Of a stretch of DNA of 64,000 nucleotides, positions 45,990 to 56,075 are shown piece after piece; position 1 is the stretch's first letter, and every line of letters begins with the position of its first letter. The position numbers were made by a program, and so were the translations under genes. Source of the stretch: Strix aluco (taxonomy: Eukaryota; Chordata; Aves; Strigiformes; Strigidae); contig NC_133955.1 of NCBI RefSeq assembly GCF_031877795.1, positions 2,914,001 to 2,978,000 on the forward strand. Direction: 5' to 3'. The notes beneath the pieces are model-generated. The model had not been told where the DNA came from. It saw only the letters and a list, made by a program, of their open reading frames with translations, and did no database searches.

Positions 45990-46567
45990 TGTTGTCCCAA
46001 AAATGGGCGTTTGTCACGCGGTGTGCAGACGCCCAGTTCACACACGGGATGGAGGTATTTTCCTTTATGACGTGGATGCACATGCACGGTGCCTGTCCCG
46101 AGACAGCACACCGTGGTCCTGAAAACGACGATTGTTTAGACACACCATCTATACATATTCAATACACTGATACGTATCTACTAAGTGATGGGTCATAATC
46201 TCCACGCTTAGCATGTAAATTAGCACGCATGCATGGTTTGTCCTCTCCACCTTCTTCTTTTGAGTCTGGGGTGTAATTAGAGTCGGTGGTCAATGGGTCG
46301 GTGGTCACGATCTCCCCCTGATGGAATTACCTTCTACCTAGTTTCCTCATAATTCCGCAGACATGGGCAGGACGTGGCAGCTCGCTGTCTCTACTTCCCG
46401 TTAGTGCTACCTGGGCTTCTGCTTTTTGCCATGCAGACACAACAGTGGCTTGTTTCAAGGTCAATCATTTGTTTCTACCATTATCGTAACAGCTCATCGT
46501 TTGGTTCTACAGTGTTGCTAACAAAGCTGACCTCTGAACTTTTAACATTTCTTTTAATAATCTGACA
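45990..46567 (-). repeat. Provirus 3' LTR (578 bp)
   Basis: Same sequence as 51468-52045 as far as I can see by eye. The host bases left of it (GATCT) do not match those right of the other LTR. Confidence 0.93.
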
Positions 46568-46586
46568 ATAATTCCCCCCTTTTGAG
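46568..46586 (-). other. Polypurine tract before the 3' LTR
   Basis: In minus sense the bases next to the 3' LTR read AAAAGGGGGGAATTAT. A purine run at this place primes plus-strand DNA synthesis in retroviruses, and supports the assigned orientation. Confidence 0.75.
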
Positions 46587-47065
46587 ATTTATTGATTTCT
46601 TCCTTTTCAATAATTCTCAACTCCATTCTGCACCACTATCGTTTGTGGTTGAGTCATATATTCCTGTCTCCTTAGACTTCCATTCTTTCTGCACAGGGGG
46701 TGATGCCTTCTTGACCCTTGTGTAATGGATCCATTAATTAATTCTGCCCGCTTTCACTTTCGCAGTGTAAGTTTTTAATAGCATGGGGGATGGTCCCTTC
46801 CACTTCTCTGTCAATGGCTCATCCTTCCAAGTTCGAATATAGACGATATCTCAGGATAAAAGGAGAGGACAGTGGTATCCCATGGCAGTGGCATCCTCTG
46901 ATTTAAATACCTATGCAAAGAGGATAAGATCTGCAAAAGAGAGATTAAATATCTTTAAAATCCTTGACATTCCCTGTAGCACTTCAGCTATAAAATGGGG
47001 GTCTGTTGTCTGATGATACCCCTTCTGGAATACCAGATCTAGGAATTATTTCTTTTAACGTTATC
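46587..47065 (-). other. Provirus segment between integrase remnant and 3' LTR
   Basis: About 480 bp in the place where env would be. No envelope-like open frame, signal peptide or transmembrane segment is visible in the minus sense. The segment is too short for env, so it is deleted or was never present. Confidence 0.7.
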
Positions 47066-49790
47066 TTAATTACTTCTCTTGCCTTGTCGGTGACAGGGGA
47101 AAGCTTCAGGCCAACTGGGAGAAGTATCTACTAAAACTAGCAAATACTTATACTGGTTGCATTTTGGTAACTCAGAAAAATCTACTTGCCAGTACTCCCC
47201 CAGCATTATTCCTCGCTTTGCATTTCCTCCTATAGGTTTCTTTCTTATTTTCAGGTTATTGGCACAACATGTTGGACATTCCTTCAACACTGTGTCTGCA
47301 ATACTCTGCATCTTTGGCCCTGAAACTTACTTTTTAGCAGCAAGGACTCATGCATTGGAACCCACATGTGTTTCCTGGTGTAATTTCTTCAATACAAATT
47401 CCATTGACCTTTCAGGAAGGAGAAGTTGCTGCAGGGGTGTTTTCCACCATCCTTGTTCAGTTTTGGTACAGTCCAGCTGCCTAGCTAACTAGTCTTCTTT
47501 TTCCATGTGGTGCGGTGGCGTCGAATGGTTCAGAAATTAAAGCTCCTTCCACATTCATTTTTATTTTAGCGCTGCTTCTATCGCAGCTACATCCGCTCTC
47601 CAGTTTCCTCTGATTATTTGACTGTTTCCCTTCTGATGTGCCCCGCAGTGAATTATTGCAACTTTCTTTGGTTGTAATGCAGCTTCCAGCAATATCATAA
47701 TCTCAAGTCCATATTTAACAGGAGCTCCTTGTTGAGTTTAGAAGTCGTCTCTCTTTCCAAATTGCCCCATGAGCATGAACAACTCCAAAGGCATATTTTG
47801 AATCCGCATAAAGATTAAATTGCTGTCCAAGGTTTATTTCCAAAGCTTGGCTCAAAACAATTCATTCCACCTTCTGGGCGGATGTACTGTGAGGCGAAGG
47901 TTTTGCTTCCAAAAGATGGTCTCCGGTCACTATTGCGTATCCAGCGGCCACTTTCCTTCGGACATGAAGCTACATTCATCAGTGTATAGTTCTGAATCAA
48001 AATCCAAAAGACGAGTATCCTGTAGGCCAGGGTGGCTAGAGTAGACCTGTTCGATGGTTGTCAGGCGATCATGCTGCAATTCACTATGTTCTAAAACTGG
48101 TAGCAGAGCCATCGGATTTAAGGTGGCAGATATTGAAAGGGTAACGTCATCTTATCCCAACGGGACAGCCTGATATTCATCCAGCCTGCTGGGAGAAATC
48201 CAGTGGTGTCCCTTGATTGTTATCACTGCATGGGGTACAAATACAGTTATAGCTTGTCCCAAAGTCAGTTTCTTGGCCTCTTTGATCAAAATCACTGTTG
48301 CAGCAACAGCTTTCAAACAAGCACGCCATCCTTTACTGACTTCACCCAACTGTTTAGAGAAATACCCACAGGTCTCTTCTGGCTTCCCAGTATTTGAGTT
48401 AAAACTCCTAGAGCTACTTGCTGTCTCTCATGCACATATAATTGAAGGGTTTTTTTTCTAAATTTGGAAGCCCTAATGCAGGAACTTCCATGAGTCTTTT
48501 CTTGATTTCATCAAACCCCTTCTGGCATTCTGCAGTTCACTCCAAAAGTCCTTCCAGACCTTTGGTGGCAGCACACAGTGGTTTAGCAATCCACCCAACA
48601 TTAGGAATAACCAACTCCATCTGGCCATACCCAAAATTCCTCTCAACTGCTTTTTTGACGTAGGGATAGTAATCCTGCTGCTCGCCTCCTTTTGTTCTGC
48701 ACTTAGCTCTGTTTGGCCTTTCATGTCAATCCCAGATAGTGGACTCAATCCTTGGCTATCTGGGATTTTTTCTTGGAGACACGATACCCTGGAAGTCCCG
48801 AAAAGTTCAACAGACTAATGGTGGCCTCAAGACACCCATTGTAATTGCTCTAACCTATTAATAGGTCATCAACATATTGTAACAATGTTGTATGCTCATT
48901 ATCACCTTGCCACCGTTCCAATTCTTTTGCCAATATGTTACCAAATAACATCAGGCTGTTCTTAAATCCTTGCCGTAATACAGTCTAACACAACTGAGTC
49001 TTCTGTCTGGTAGCTGGGCTTTCCCATTCAAAGGCAAAGTGAGTTGACTCTGCTCGTCCACAGGAATACAAAAAAAAAAAAAAAAAGCATCTTTTAAATC
49101 TAAACCAGTAAAATAGACGTTATTTTCAGGAATAGAGGCAAGTAATGTATACGGATTAGGCACCACGGAGTGGACGTTGACGTTTTCTCCTAGGTCTTAG
49201 ACTAACCTATATTCTTGAGAATGAGGTTTTCAGACTGGTAAAATGGGAGTGTTAAATTCTGATTGACATTCCCTCAAGATTCCATATTCCAAAGAAGAAT
49301 TAACAAGTGTCTCCAGTCCTTTCCTCACTTCCAATCTGATAGGATATTGGGGTTTTTTTACTGGTTGCGCCCCAGTCTTTGATTCAATTTTAATTGGGGA
49401 AATCTTTGCACATCCCAGTCTTCCCGATGCCCGGACCAGTGGTATTAGCGCACTGGATGCTTCTTCTGGAATGTCTCTATGTTCTTTCTCCTTCTGGATT
49501 AACAAACACAACTGGGCTTTCCAAGAATTTTCTGCAGGAATATGCAGCTGCACTGAGTTTTCAGAAAAGGTTATTTGAACATTTAATTTACACAGTAGAT
49601 CTCATCCTAATGAGGGAAGGGGGAATTCTAGCATATAAAGAAAAGAGTGAGTTACTGTATTTCCGCCAACAGCACATTATTGAGTGTAAAAATGGCTTTA
49701 ATATCTTTTCTTGATGGCACCAGTTACACTGCTTTTAATTTTCTAAAAGGACCTTTACCATTTGTGAGCGCTGAATAAGTTGCTCCACTA
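47066..49790 (-). pseudogene. Provirus pol remnant (protease, RT, RNase H, integrase pieces)
   Basis: On the minus strand: a protease active-site-like S-G-A-T-Y-S at about 49789-49772; an RT fingers region in the 49553-49230 stretch; an RT palm region in 49166-48951; the catalytic Y-V-D-D at 48876-48865; an RNase H region around 48112-47815; and an integrase piece in 47311-47066 with a C-P-T-C zinc half and the first core Asp in W-Q-V-D-F. Stops and frame changes separate nearly all of these, so no full polymerase is made. Integrase is cut short well before its C-terminus. Confidence 0.85.
47667..47861 (-). repeat. 195-bp direct duplication, copy A (RNase H position)
   Basis: Matches 49795-49989 with four mismatches in 195 bp, same orientation, 2.1 kb apart. 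This copy lies in the expected RNase H region of pol, so it is the likely source. Confidence 0.9.
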
Positions 49791-49794
49791 TATA

Positions 49795-49989
49795 TTTGGT
49801 TGTAATGCAGCTTCCAGCAATTTCATAATCTCAAGTCCATATTTAACAGGAGCTCCTTGTTGAGTTTAGAAGTCGCCTCTCTTTCCAAATTGCCCCATGA
49901 GCATGAACAACTCCAAAGGCGTATTTTGAATCCGCATAAAGATTAAATTGCTGTCCAATGTTTATTTCCAAAGCTTGGCTCAAAACAAT
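49795..49989 (-). repeat. 195-bp direct duplication, copy B (between gag and protease)
   Basis: Second copy of the 195-bp segment, located where the protease N-terminus should be. It ends five bases before the S-G-A triplets of the protease motif. Confidence 0.9.
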
Positions 49990-50015
49990 CTATCATTTGT
50001 TTTTCCTCATCTATC

Positions 50016-50052
50016 AGCTGAGGAATGAAATCTATCATTTCATTCCTCAGCT
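50016..50052. repeat. Perfect inverted repeat, 16-bp arms, 5-nt loop
   Basis: AGCTGAGGAATGAAAT, loop CTATC, then the exact reverse complement. It lies 26 bp beyond copy B of the internal duplication. Confidence 0.95.
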
Positions 50053-50179
50053 TCACTGAAACCAGAGGGTCAGCTGGGGAAGTTTTAATAGGTGATTCCT
50101 CCAGTCCCCTTCAGTCTAATTCCATTTCTGCAAAAACTTAAGCTTCTTTCCCTATTTCTCCCTGTTTTGGCTTCTGAGA

Positions 50180-51237
50180 GCACTTCCTTTTCCAGTGTCC
50201 CTCTTCCTTGCAATAAGCACATTGATCTTTCCCTCTCTGAACATGGCCCAGAGGATACCCCGAATTTCCTCAGCCAATTCTCCTATTTATATATTTTTCC
50301 CTAAGGTTTCTGTATCCTAGGCTGAATTCCATATAAAATATATTTTTGATACTCTGATTTTCGGCAAGCCCCGCCCTGTATTTGGATTCCACCCAGGATC
50401 CCCTCTGGGCATATAAATATTCATACCAGGCACCACTCCATGGTTTTGGATTATCCCTTCCTCAGGCTTTTCCACAACTCCTCTCCTCTGTTGTAAACAG
50501 ATATTCTAAAAGGGCTTGCACATCACTCCAGTTTGGGTTGTGGGTCATCATCACAGTCTTAATAGTGCTGTACATTCCCTATGGATTTTCTCAATATAAA
50601 CCCACTCCTTGTTTCCAATTCAATAAATCAGATGTTTTTTCATCTTGCACCCCACACAACAAGATTTAGCCTTTCCAGTTTTCTTAATCAGATAAATAGC
50701 ATTCCAGTACTTTGAATCAACCAAACCACATTTTTCCCTAATATCACAATCATTTCTCAAAGAAAAAAATAAATCCACATATGGAACCTCACCCCATTTA
50801 TCAGTTCTTTGGCAAAACAGCATTAATTGCGATATAGTATTATACTTAATAGACCCATTTTCGGGCCATTTTTCCCCATCTTCCAATTGACATTGTGGCC
50901 ACCATTGATTACAGTACTGCTTTAACGTATCCTTCATCAGAGGGTCCCCCGCAAATTTATTGCAGTTTTTCAAGATGCATCCCAAGGGGGAACAAGGGGA
51001 ATTTGTCAAGAAGTAGCACCGCCACATGTCTTTTTCAATACGACTTAGCAGATTCGTTACTGCCACGTATCTCTTTCCATACGCCTCATGTGGATTTGTT
51101 ACTGCTGCATAACTTTTTTCAATACGATATATGCAGATTTTTCGAAAAAATTTGCAGCATATTCCCCCATGAATACACCTTACACAAGCACCAAATAGGA
51201 CCCAAAAGTCCTCCAGATGCCTGCCACTTCCCACCAA
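50180..51237 (-). pseudogene. Provirus gag remnant with zinc knuckle
   Basis: Minus-strand open stretch 51237-50620 encodes a gammaretrovirus-like matrix/capsid N-terminal region (C-N-Q-W-W-P and V-D-L-F-F-S-L-R segments). Further along, 50221-50180 encodes one CX2CX4HX4C nucleocapsid knuckle (C-A-Y-C then H-W-K-R-K-C). In between the frame is interrupted and the capsid region looks shortened. The intact role is virion core assembly and genome packaging; this copy is broken. Confidence 0.8.
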
Positions 51238-51444
51238 ATCTTTCCCCCCACCTTTCCTTTAAATTTCTGTTTAGAAAAATACCTCTTTTTCCAATAATGT
51301 TGCACCGTTGAGTCATTCACCGCCCGACACCGGAGGGGATCCAAAGGAGTCCCTGATCAACAGGTAGGTGCGTGCTGGAGTCCTGTACAGTCTGATACTT
51401 TGCTGTTGGGTGCAGCAGGATGATCTGGGCAAGGTCTTACGGCT

Positions 51445-51462
51445 TTCCCACCTGGGTCACCA
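51445..51462 (-). other. Putative primer-binding site
   Basis: In minus sense, five bases after the 5' LTR, an 18-nt stretch begins TGGTGACCC, the TGG start expected for a site pairing with a tRNA 3' CCA. I could not assign the tRNA from memory. Confidence 0.55.
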
Positions 51463-51467
51463 AAAAC

Positions 51468-52045
51468 TGTTGTCCCAAAAATGGGCGTTTGTCACGCGGT
51501 GTGCAGACGCCCAGTTCACACACGGGATGGAGGTATTTTCCTTTATGACGTGGATGCACATGCACGGTGCCTGTCCCGAGACAGCACACCGTGGTCCTGA
51601 AAACGACGATTGTTTAGACACACCATCTATACATATTCAATACACTGATACGTATCTACTAAGTGATGGGTCATAATCTCCACGCTTAGCATGTAAATTA
51701 GCACGCATGCATGGTTTGTCCTCTCCACCTTCTTCTTTTGAGTCTGGGGTGTAATTAGAGTCGGTGGTCAATGGGTCGGTGGTCACGATCTCCCCCTGAT
51801 GGAATTACCTTCTACCTAGTTTCCTCATAATTCCGCAGACATGGGCAGGACGTGGCAGCTCGCTGTCTCTACTTCCCGTTAGTGCTACCTGGGCTTCTGC
51901 TTTTTGCCATGCAGACACAACAGTGGCTTGTTTCAAGGTCAATCATTTGTTTCTACCATTATCGTAACAGCTCATCGTTTGGTTCTACAGTGTTGCTAAC
52001 AAAGCTGACCTCTGAACTTTTAACATTTCTTTTAATAATCTGACA
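51468..52045 (-). repeat. Provirus 5' LTR (578 bp)
   Basis: In minus sense it starts TGTCAGATTATTAAAAG and ends GGGACAACA. Same length as the other LTR and no difference found on a line-by-line reading. Bases right of it (TCAGAG) are presumed host. Confidence 0.93.
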
Positions 52046-52221
52046 TCAGAGCCACTTGTTTTCTGTGCTGAACAATTCTTGCCACAGCAGGATCACTATT
52101 TCCAAGCAGTATTTTCTGTGCAGTTTTTATTGTGGGGGGATGACAGCTGGGCTTCTGGGAAATTCGAGTTCCTTCAGACTTGGGCAACTCTTGTCAAGCC
52201 TTTAAATTTCCCTTTGAATTG
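52046..52221. other. Short host interval between provirus and solo LTR
   Basis: 176 bp with no recognisable feature. Confidence 0.6.
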
Positions 52222-52226
52222 GCAAA

Positions 52227-53237
52227 TGTTGTGCTTTGAGCCCACAGGGCAACTGAGCACCACGCAGATGCTCACTCACCCCTTCCCTCCCAGTGCTGGG
52301 AAGGAGGAAAAGGAAGCAAAAGGCTCAGGAATCGAGATAAGGACAGGGAGGGGTGGCTCACCCATTATGGTCACTGGCAAAATTCAGACTCCTTAGGGGA
52401 AGAAAAAGAACATCACTTTAATTCAACCACTAACAGAAACAACACTTAACAGACACAGTGGGATAGTGAGAAGCATTACCACATCATAAAAACACCTCCC
52501 CACACCCCTCCCTTCTTCCTGGGCTCAGCTTTGCTCCTGACATCTCCACTTCCTCCCCCCAGCAGCGCAGAGCAGGGGATCGGGGGTTGCAGTTAGTTCC
52601 CACTTCTTCCTCCAAGGGGGGGAAGCACCCTTCCGCATTCTTCCCTCTGCTCCATTTGGTTCCCCTCTCATGGGAGACAATCCTCCATGAACTTTTTCCA
52701 TCATGAGTCCTCCCCACGGGCCGCAGCCATTCCCGGGCTGCTCCGGTGTGGGTCACCCCCGCATGTTGCAGCCCTCCCAGCGCTGAACTACAACAGCAGG
52801 GGCTGCTTCTCCCCTCAGAGCCCCGGACATTTTCAGCCACTTGCTCCGGTGTGGGGTCCTCCCCAGGCCACCGGTCGGCCTCTGCTCCACTGCGGACCTC
52901 CATGGGTGGCAGGGGGGTGTCCCTGCTGTCTCACCACGGGATACAGGGGGGCTCTGCTCCAGTGCACCTCCCCGCCTTCCTCGTCCTTCCTTCCGCTGCC
53001 CTCGGTGTTCGCAGAGGTGTCCTTCTTGCAACTCCTCCTCAGGCGTCCCCACCCCGCCTCAGATTCCCCTTCTTAAACATGTTATTGCAGAGGCACAGCC
53101 ACTGTCACTAACTGGCTCAGCCTCGGCCAGAGGCGGGTCTGATTTGGAGCTGGAGGAGCTTCAAGAAGCTTCTCACAGGGGCCACTGCTGCAGCCCCCTC
53201 CCCGCTACCAAAATCCCCACCACACAAACCCAGCACA
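52227..53237 (+). mobile_element. Solo LTR (1011 bp), TSD GCAAA
   Basis: Begins TGTTGTGCTTTGAGCCC and ends CCAGCACA. GCAAA occurs at 52222-52226 and 53238-53242, a 5-bp target duplication. Same family as 41145-42511, opposite orientation, without the nested insert; the uninterrupted CAGAC target is at 52450-52454. Confidence 0.9.
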
Positions 53238-53242
53238 GCAAA

Positions 53243-53730
53243 GTGCTCCAGCTTCTGTTAATGACGAGGTAGATCTTTGCCTTTTTCATTTATAAGAAGC
53301 TAGACTAAAAACTTCTCTAAGATGTTCTCATAGACATAACTTTTTCCTGGTGTTAAATTCAAACATGTTGAGTGAGGTATAACTCAGCTTCCCCTAAATT
53401 GCTAAACAGACCCACAGAGTTCACATGATCACCAGCTTTGACACAGTCTTTGGAGAAAACCAGTTCAACTGACTGTCGCCTTTTCCTGCATCTTCATATG
53501 GCAACGTTTGGTTTTGGCTTTGAATTCACTGCGTGTCTAATGGAAGCAGATACTTGTGTGCAGAACTGACAAGCAGTTTATTTATCAAATGCTAGTCTAG
53601 TCTTCTCTTCAAGAGGATTATTTGGCTTGTTGGTCTGACACTCCAATTAGAAAAGCAGACAGACAGGTGCATCCTCTCCTCATCACTATGGATATTGTAA
53701 AAACTTATTCTTGTCAAACTTGCCACTGAG
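53243..53730. other. Gene-free interval
   Basis: About 490 bp with no recognised feature. Confidence 0.5.
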
Positions 53731-56075
53731 ATCATAGAATCATAGAATGATTTGAGTTGGAAGGGACCTTAAAGCTCATCTAGTTCCAACCCCCCTGCCC
53801 CAGGCAGGGACACCTTCCGCTAGCCCAAGTTGCCCAAAGCCCCGTCCAACCTGGCCTTGAACCCTTCCAGGGAGGGGGCAGCCACAGCTTCTCGGGGCAA
53901 CCTGTGCCAGGGCCTCACCACCCTCACAGGGAAGAATTTCTTCCTTATGTCTAACCTAAATCTCCCCTCTTTGGGTTTGAAACCATTACCCCTCATCCTA
54001 TCCCTACACCCCCTGATCAAGAGTCCCTCCCCACCTTTCCTGTAGCCCCTTTCAGTCCTGGGAGGCCACTCTAAGGTCTCCCTGGAGCCTTCTCTTCTCC
54101 AGCTGAACCCCCCCAACTCTCTCAGCCTGTCCTCACAGGGGGGTGCTCCAGCCCCCCGAGCATCTTTGTGGCCTCCTCTGGACCCGCTCAAGCAGGTCCG
54201 TGTCCTTCTGATGTTGGTGCCCCCAGAGCTGGACCCAGCACTGCAGGGGAGTCTCAGGAGAGCGGAGCAGAGGGGGACAATCCCCCCCCTCGCCCTGCTG
54301 GTCACACTGCTCTGGATGCAGCCCAGGACACGGTTGGCTTTCTGGGCTGCGAGCTCACGTTGCTGGCTCACAGACAGTTTTCCATCCACTAATACCCCCA
54401 AATCCTTCTCCTTGGGGCTGCTCTCCATCCACTCCTCACCCAGCCTGTGTTTGTGCTTGGGATTGTCCCGACCCATGGGCAGGACCTTGCACTTGTCCTT
54501 GTTGAACTCCATGAGGTTTGCACATCCCACCTCTCCAGCCTGTCCAGGTCCCTTGGATGGTGGATCCCTTCCCTCCAGTGTGTTGACCATGCCACACAGC
54601 TCGGTGTCATCAGCGAACTTACTGAGGGTGGCTCGATTCCACTGTCCATGTCACCAACAAAGGTATTGAACAGCACCGGTTCCAACACCAACCCCTGAGG
54701 ACGCCACTCGTCACCGCTCTCCACTCAGACATCAAACCATTGACTGCAACTCTGAGTGTGACCATCCAGCCAATTCCTCATCCACCGAATGGTCCATCTG
54801 TCAAATCCACGTCTCTCCAATTTAGAGACAAGTATGTTGTGCGGGACAGTGTCAGATGCTTTGCATAAGTCCAGGTAGATGACATCAGTTGCTCTTCCCT
54901 TATCCACCAACACTGTAACCCAATCGTAGAAGGCCACCAAATTTGTCAGGGATGATTTGCCCTTAATGAAGCCATGTTGGCTGTCACCAATCCCCTCCTT
55001 ATTTTCCATGTGCCCTAGCAGAGTTTCTAGGAGGATCCACTCCATGATCTTGCCAGGCACAGAGGTGAGACTGTCTGGCCTGTAGTTCCCCAACTCTTCG
55101 TTTTTTCTCCTTTTAAAAATGGGGGTTGTGTTGCCCCTTTTCCAGTCAGTAGGAACTTCGCTGGACTGCCACAACTTCTCCAATATGATGGATAGTGGCT
55201 TAACCACTTCATCTGCCAGTTCCCTCAGGAGCCGTGGATGCATCTCGTCAGGTCCCATGGACTTGTGCACCTTCAGGTTCCTTAGATGTTCTTGAACCTG
55301 ACCTTCTCCTACAGTGGGGGGTTCTTCATTCCTTTGCCTTCTGCAACTTGGGAGGTGTGGCTGGAGCACTTTCCAGTGAAGACTGAGGCAAAAAAGCTCT
55401 AGAGAATCTCAGCCTTCCCCATGTCCCGGGTAACCAGTTCTCCCATTTCCTTCCAGAGAGGGCCCACATTTTCCCTAGTCTTCCTTTTATCACCGACATA
55501 GCTATAGAAGGTTTTTTTGTTGCCTTTGACATCCCCAGCCAGATTTAATTCTGTCAGGGCTTTGGCCTTCCTAACCTGATCCCTGGCTGCTCGGACAGTT
55601 TCTATGTATTCCTCCCAGGCTACCTGTCCTTGCTTCTACCCTCTGTACACTTCCTTTTTGTGTTTGAATTTATCCAGGAGCTCCTTGTTCATCCATGCAG
55701 ACCTTCTGGTGTTTTTTCCTGACTTCCTCTTTGTCAGGTTGCATCACTCCTGAGCTTGGAGGAGGTGACCCTTGAATATTAACCAGCTTTCTTGGGCCCC
55801 TCTTCCCTCCAGGGCTTTATCCTGTGTTACTCTGCCAGGCAGATCCCTGAAGAGCCCAAACTCTGCTCTCCTGAGATCCAGGGTAGCGAGATCGCTGCAC
55901 GCCCTCCTCGCTGCGCTAAGGATCTTGAACTCCACCATTTCATGGTCACTGCAGCCAAGGCTGCCCTTGAGCTTCACATTCCCCATCAACCCCTCCTTGT
56001 TGGTGAGAACAAGGTCCAGCACAGCACCTCTCCTTGTTGTCTCCTCTATGACTTGAAGAAGGAAATTATCATAAA
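53731..56075 (-). mobile_element. CR1 LINE, longest copy (2.3 kb) with endonuclease and RT remnants
   Basis: Antisense CR1 reaching from the terminal repeats (atcatagaatcatag) back into the endonuclease domain. Minus-strand open stretches encode the endonuclease end (L-D-L-V-L-T-N-K-E-G-L and G-C-S-D-H-E-M-V, 56022-55744), RT N-terminal and middle parts ([24 protein letters not shown], 55369-54725) and the RT C-terminus plus 3' region (54590-53820). The catalytic-box region is frameshifted. A full CR1 is about 4.5 kb, so this is roughly half. Confidence 0.93.

Larger units (their letters stand above)
45990..52045 (-). mobile_element. Gammaretrovirus-like endogenous provirus, defective (two LTRs, gag-pol, no env seen)
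   Basis: A 6.06-kb provirus on the minus strand, bounded by two 578-bp LTRs that look identical by eye. Order in its own sense: LTR (52045-51468), putative primer-binding site, gag, protease piece, reverse transcriptase, RNase H, integrase piece, polypurine tract, LTR (46567-45990). gag has a single CX2CX4HX4C zinc knuckle and pol has a YVDD box. Both fit a gammaretrovirus-like (class I) element. Stops and frameshifts split gag and pol, and only about 500 bp lie between integrase and the 3' LTR, so env is absent or deleted. No target duplication is seen at the outer ends. It cannot make infectious product as it stands. Confidence 0.92.

Noticed and set aside
45989..52043. Identical small plus-strand frames at 45989-46198 / 46374-46565 and 51368-51676 / 51852-52043
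   Set aside because: They lie within the two provirus LTRs, opposite to the element's sense. Their identity reflects LTR identity.
41481..53111. 139-codon frame found twice (41481-41900 plus, 52903-52484 minus), looking like a conserved gene pair
   Set aside because: Both lie within two copies of one solo LTR, so the similarity is shared DNA. There is no start or promoter logic, and no constraint can be shown.
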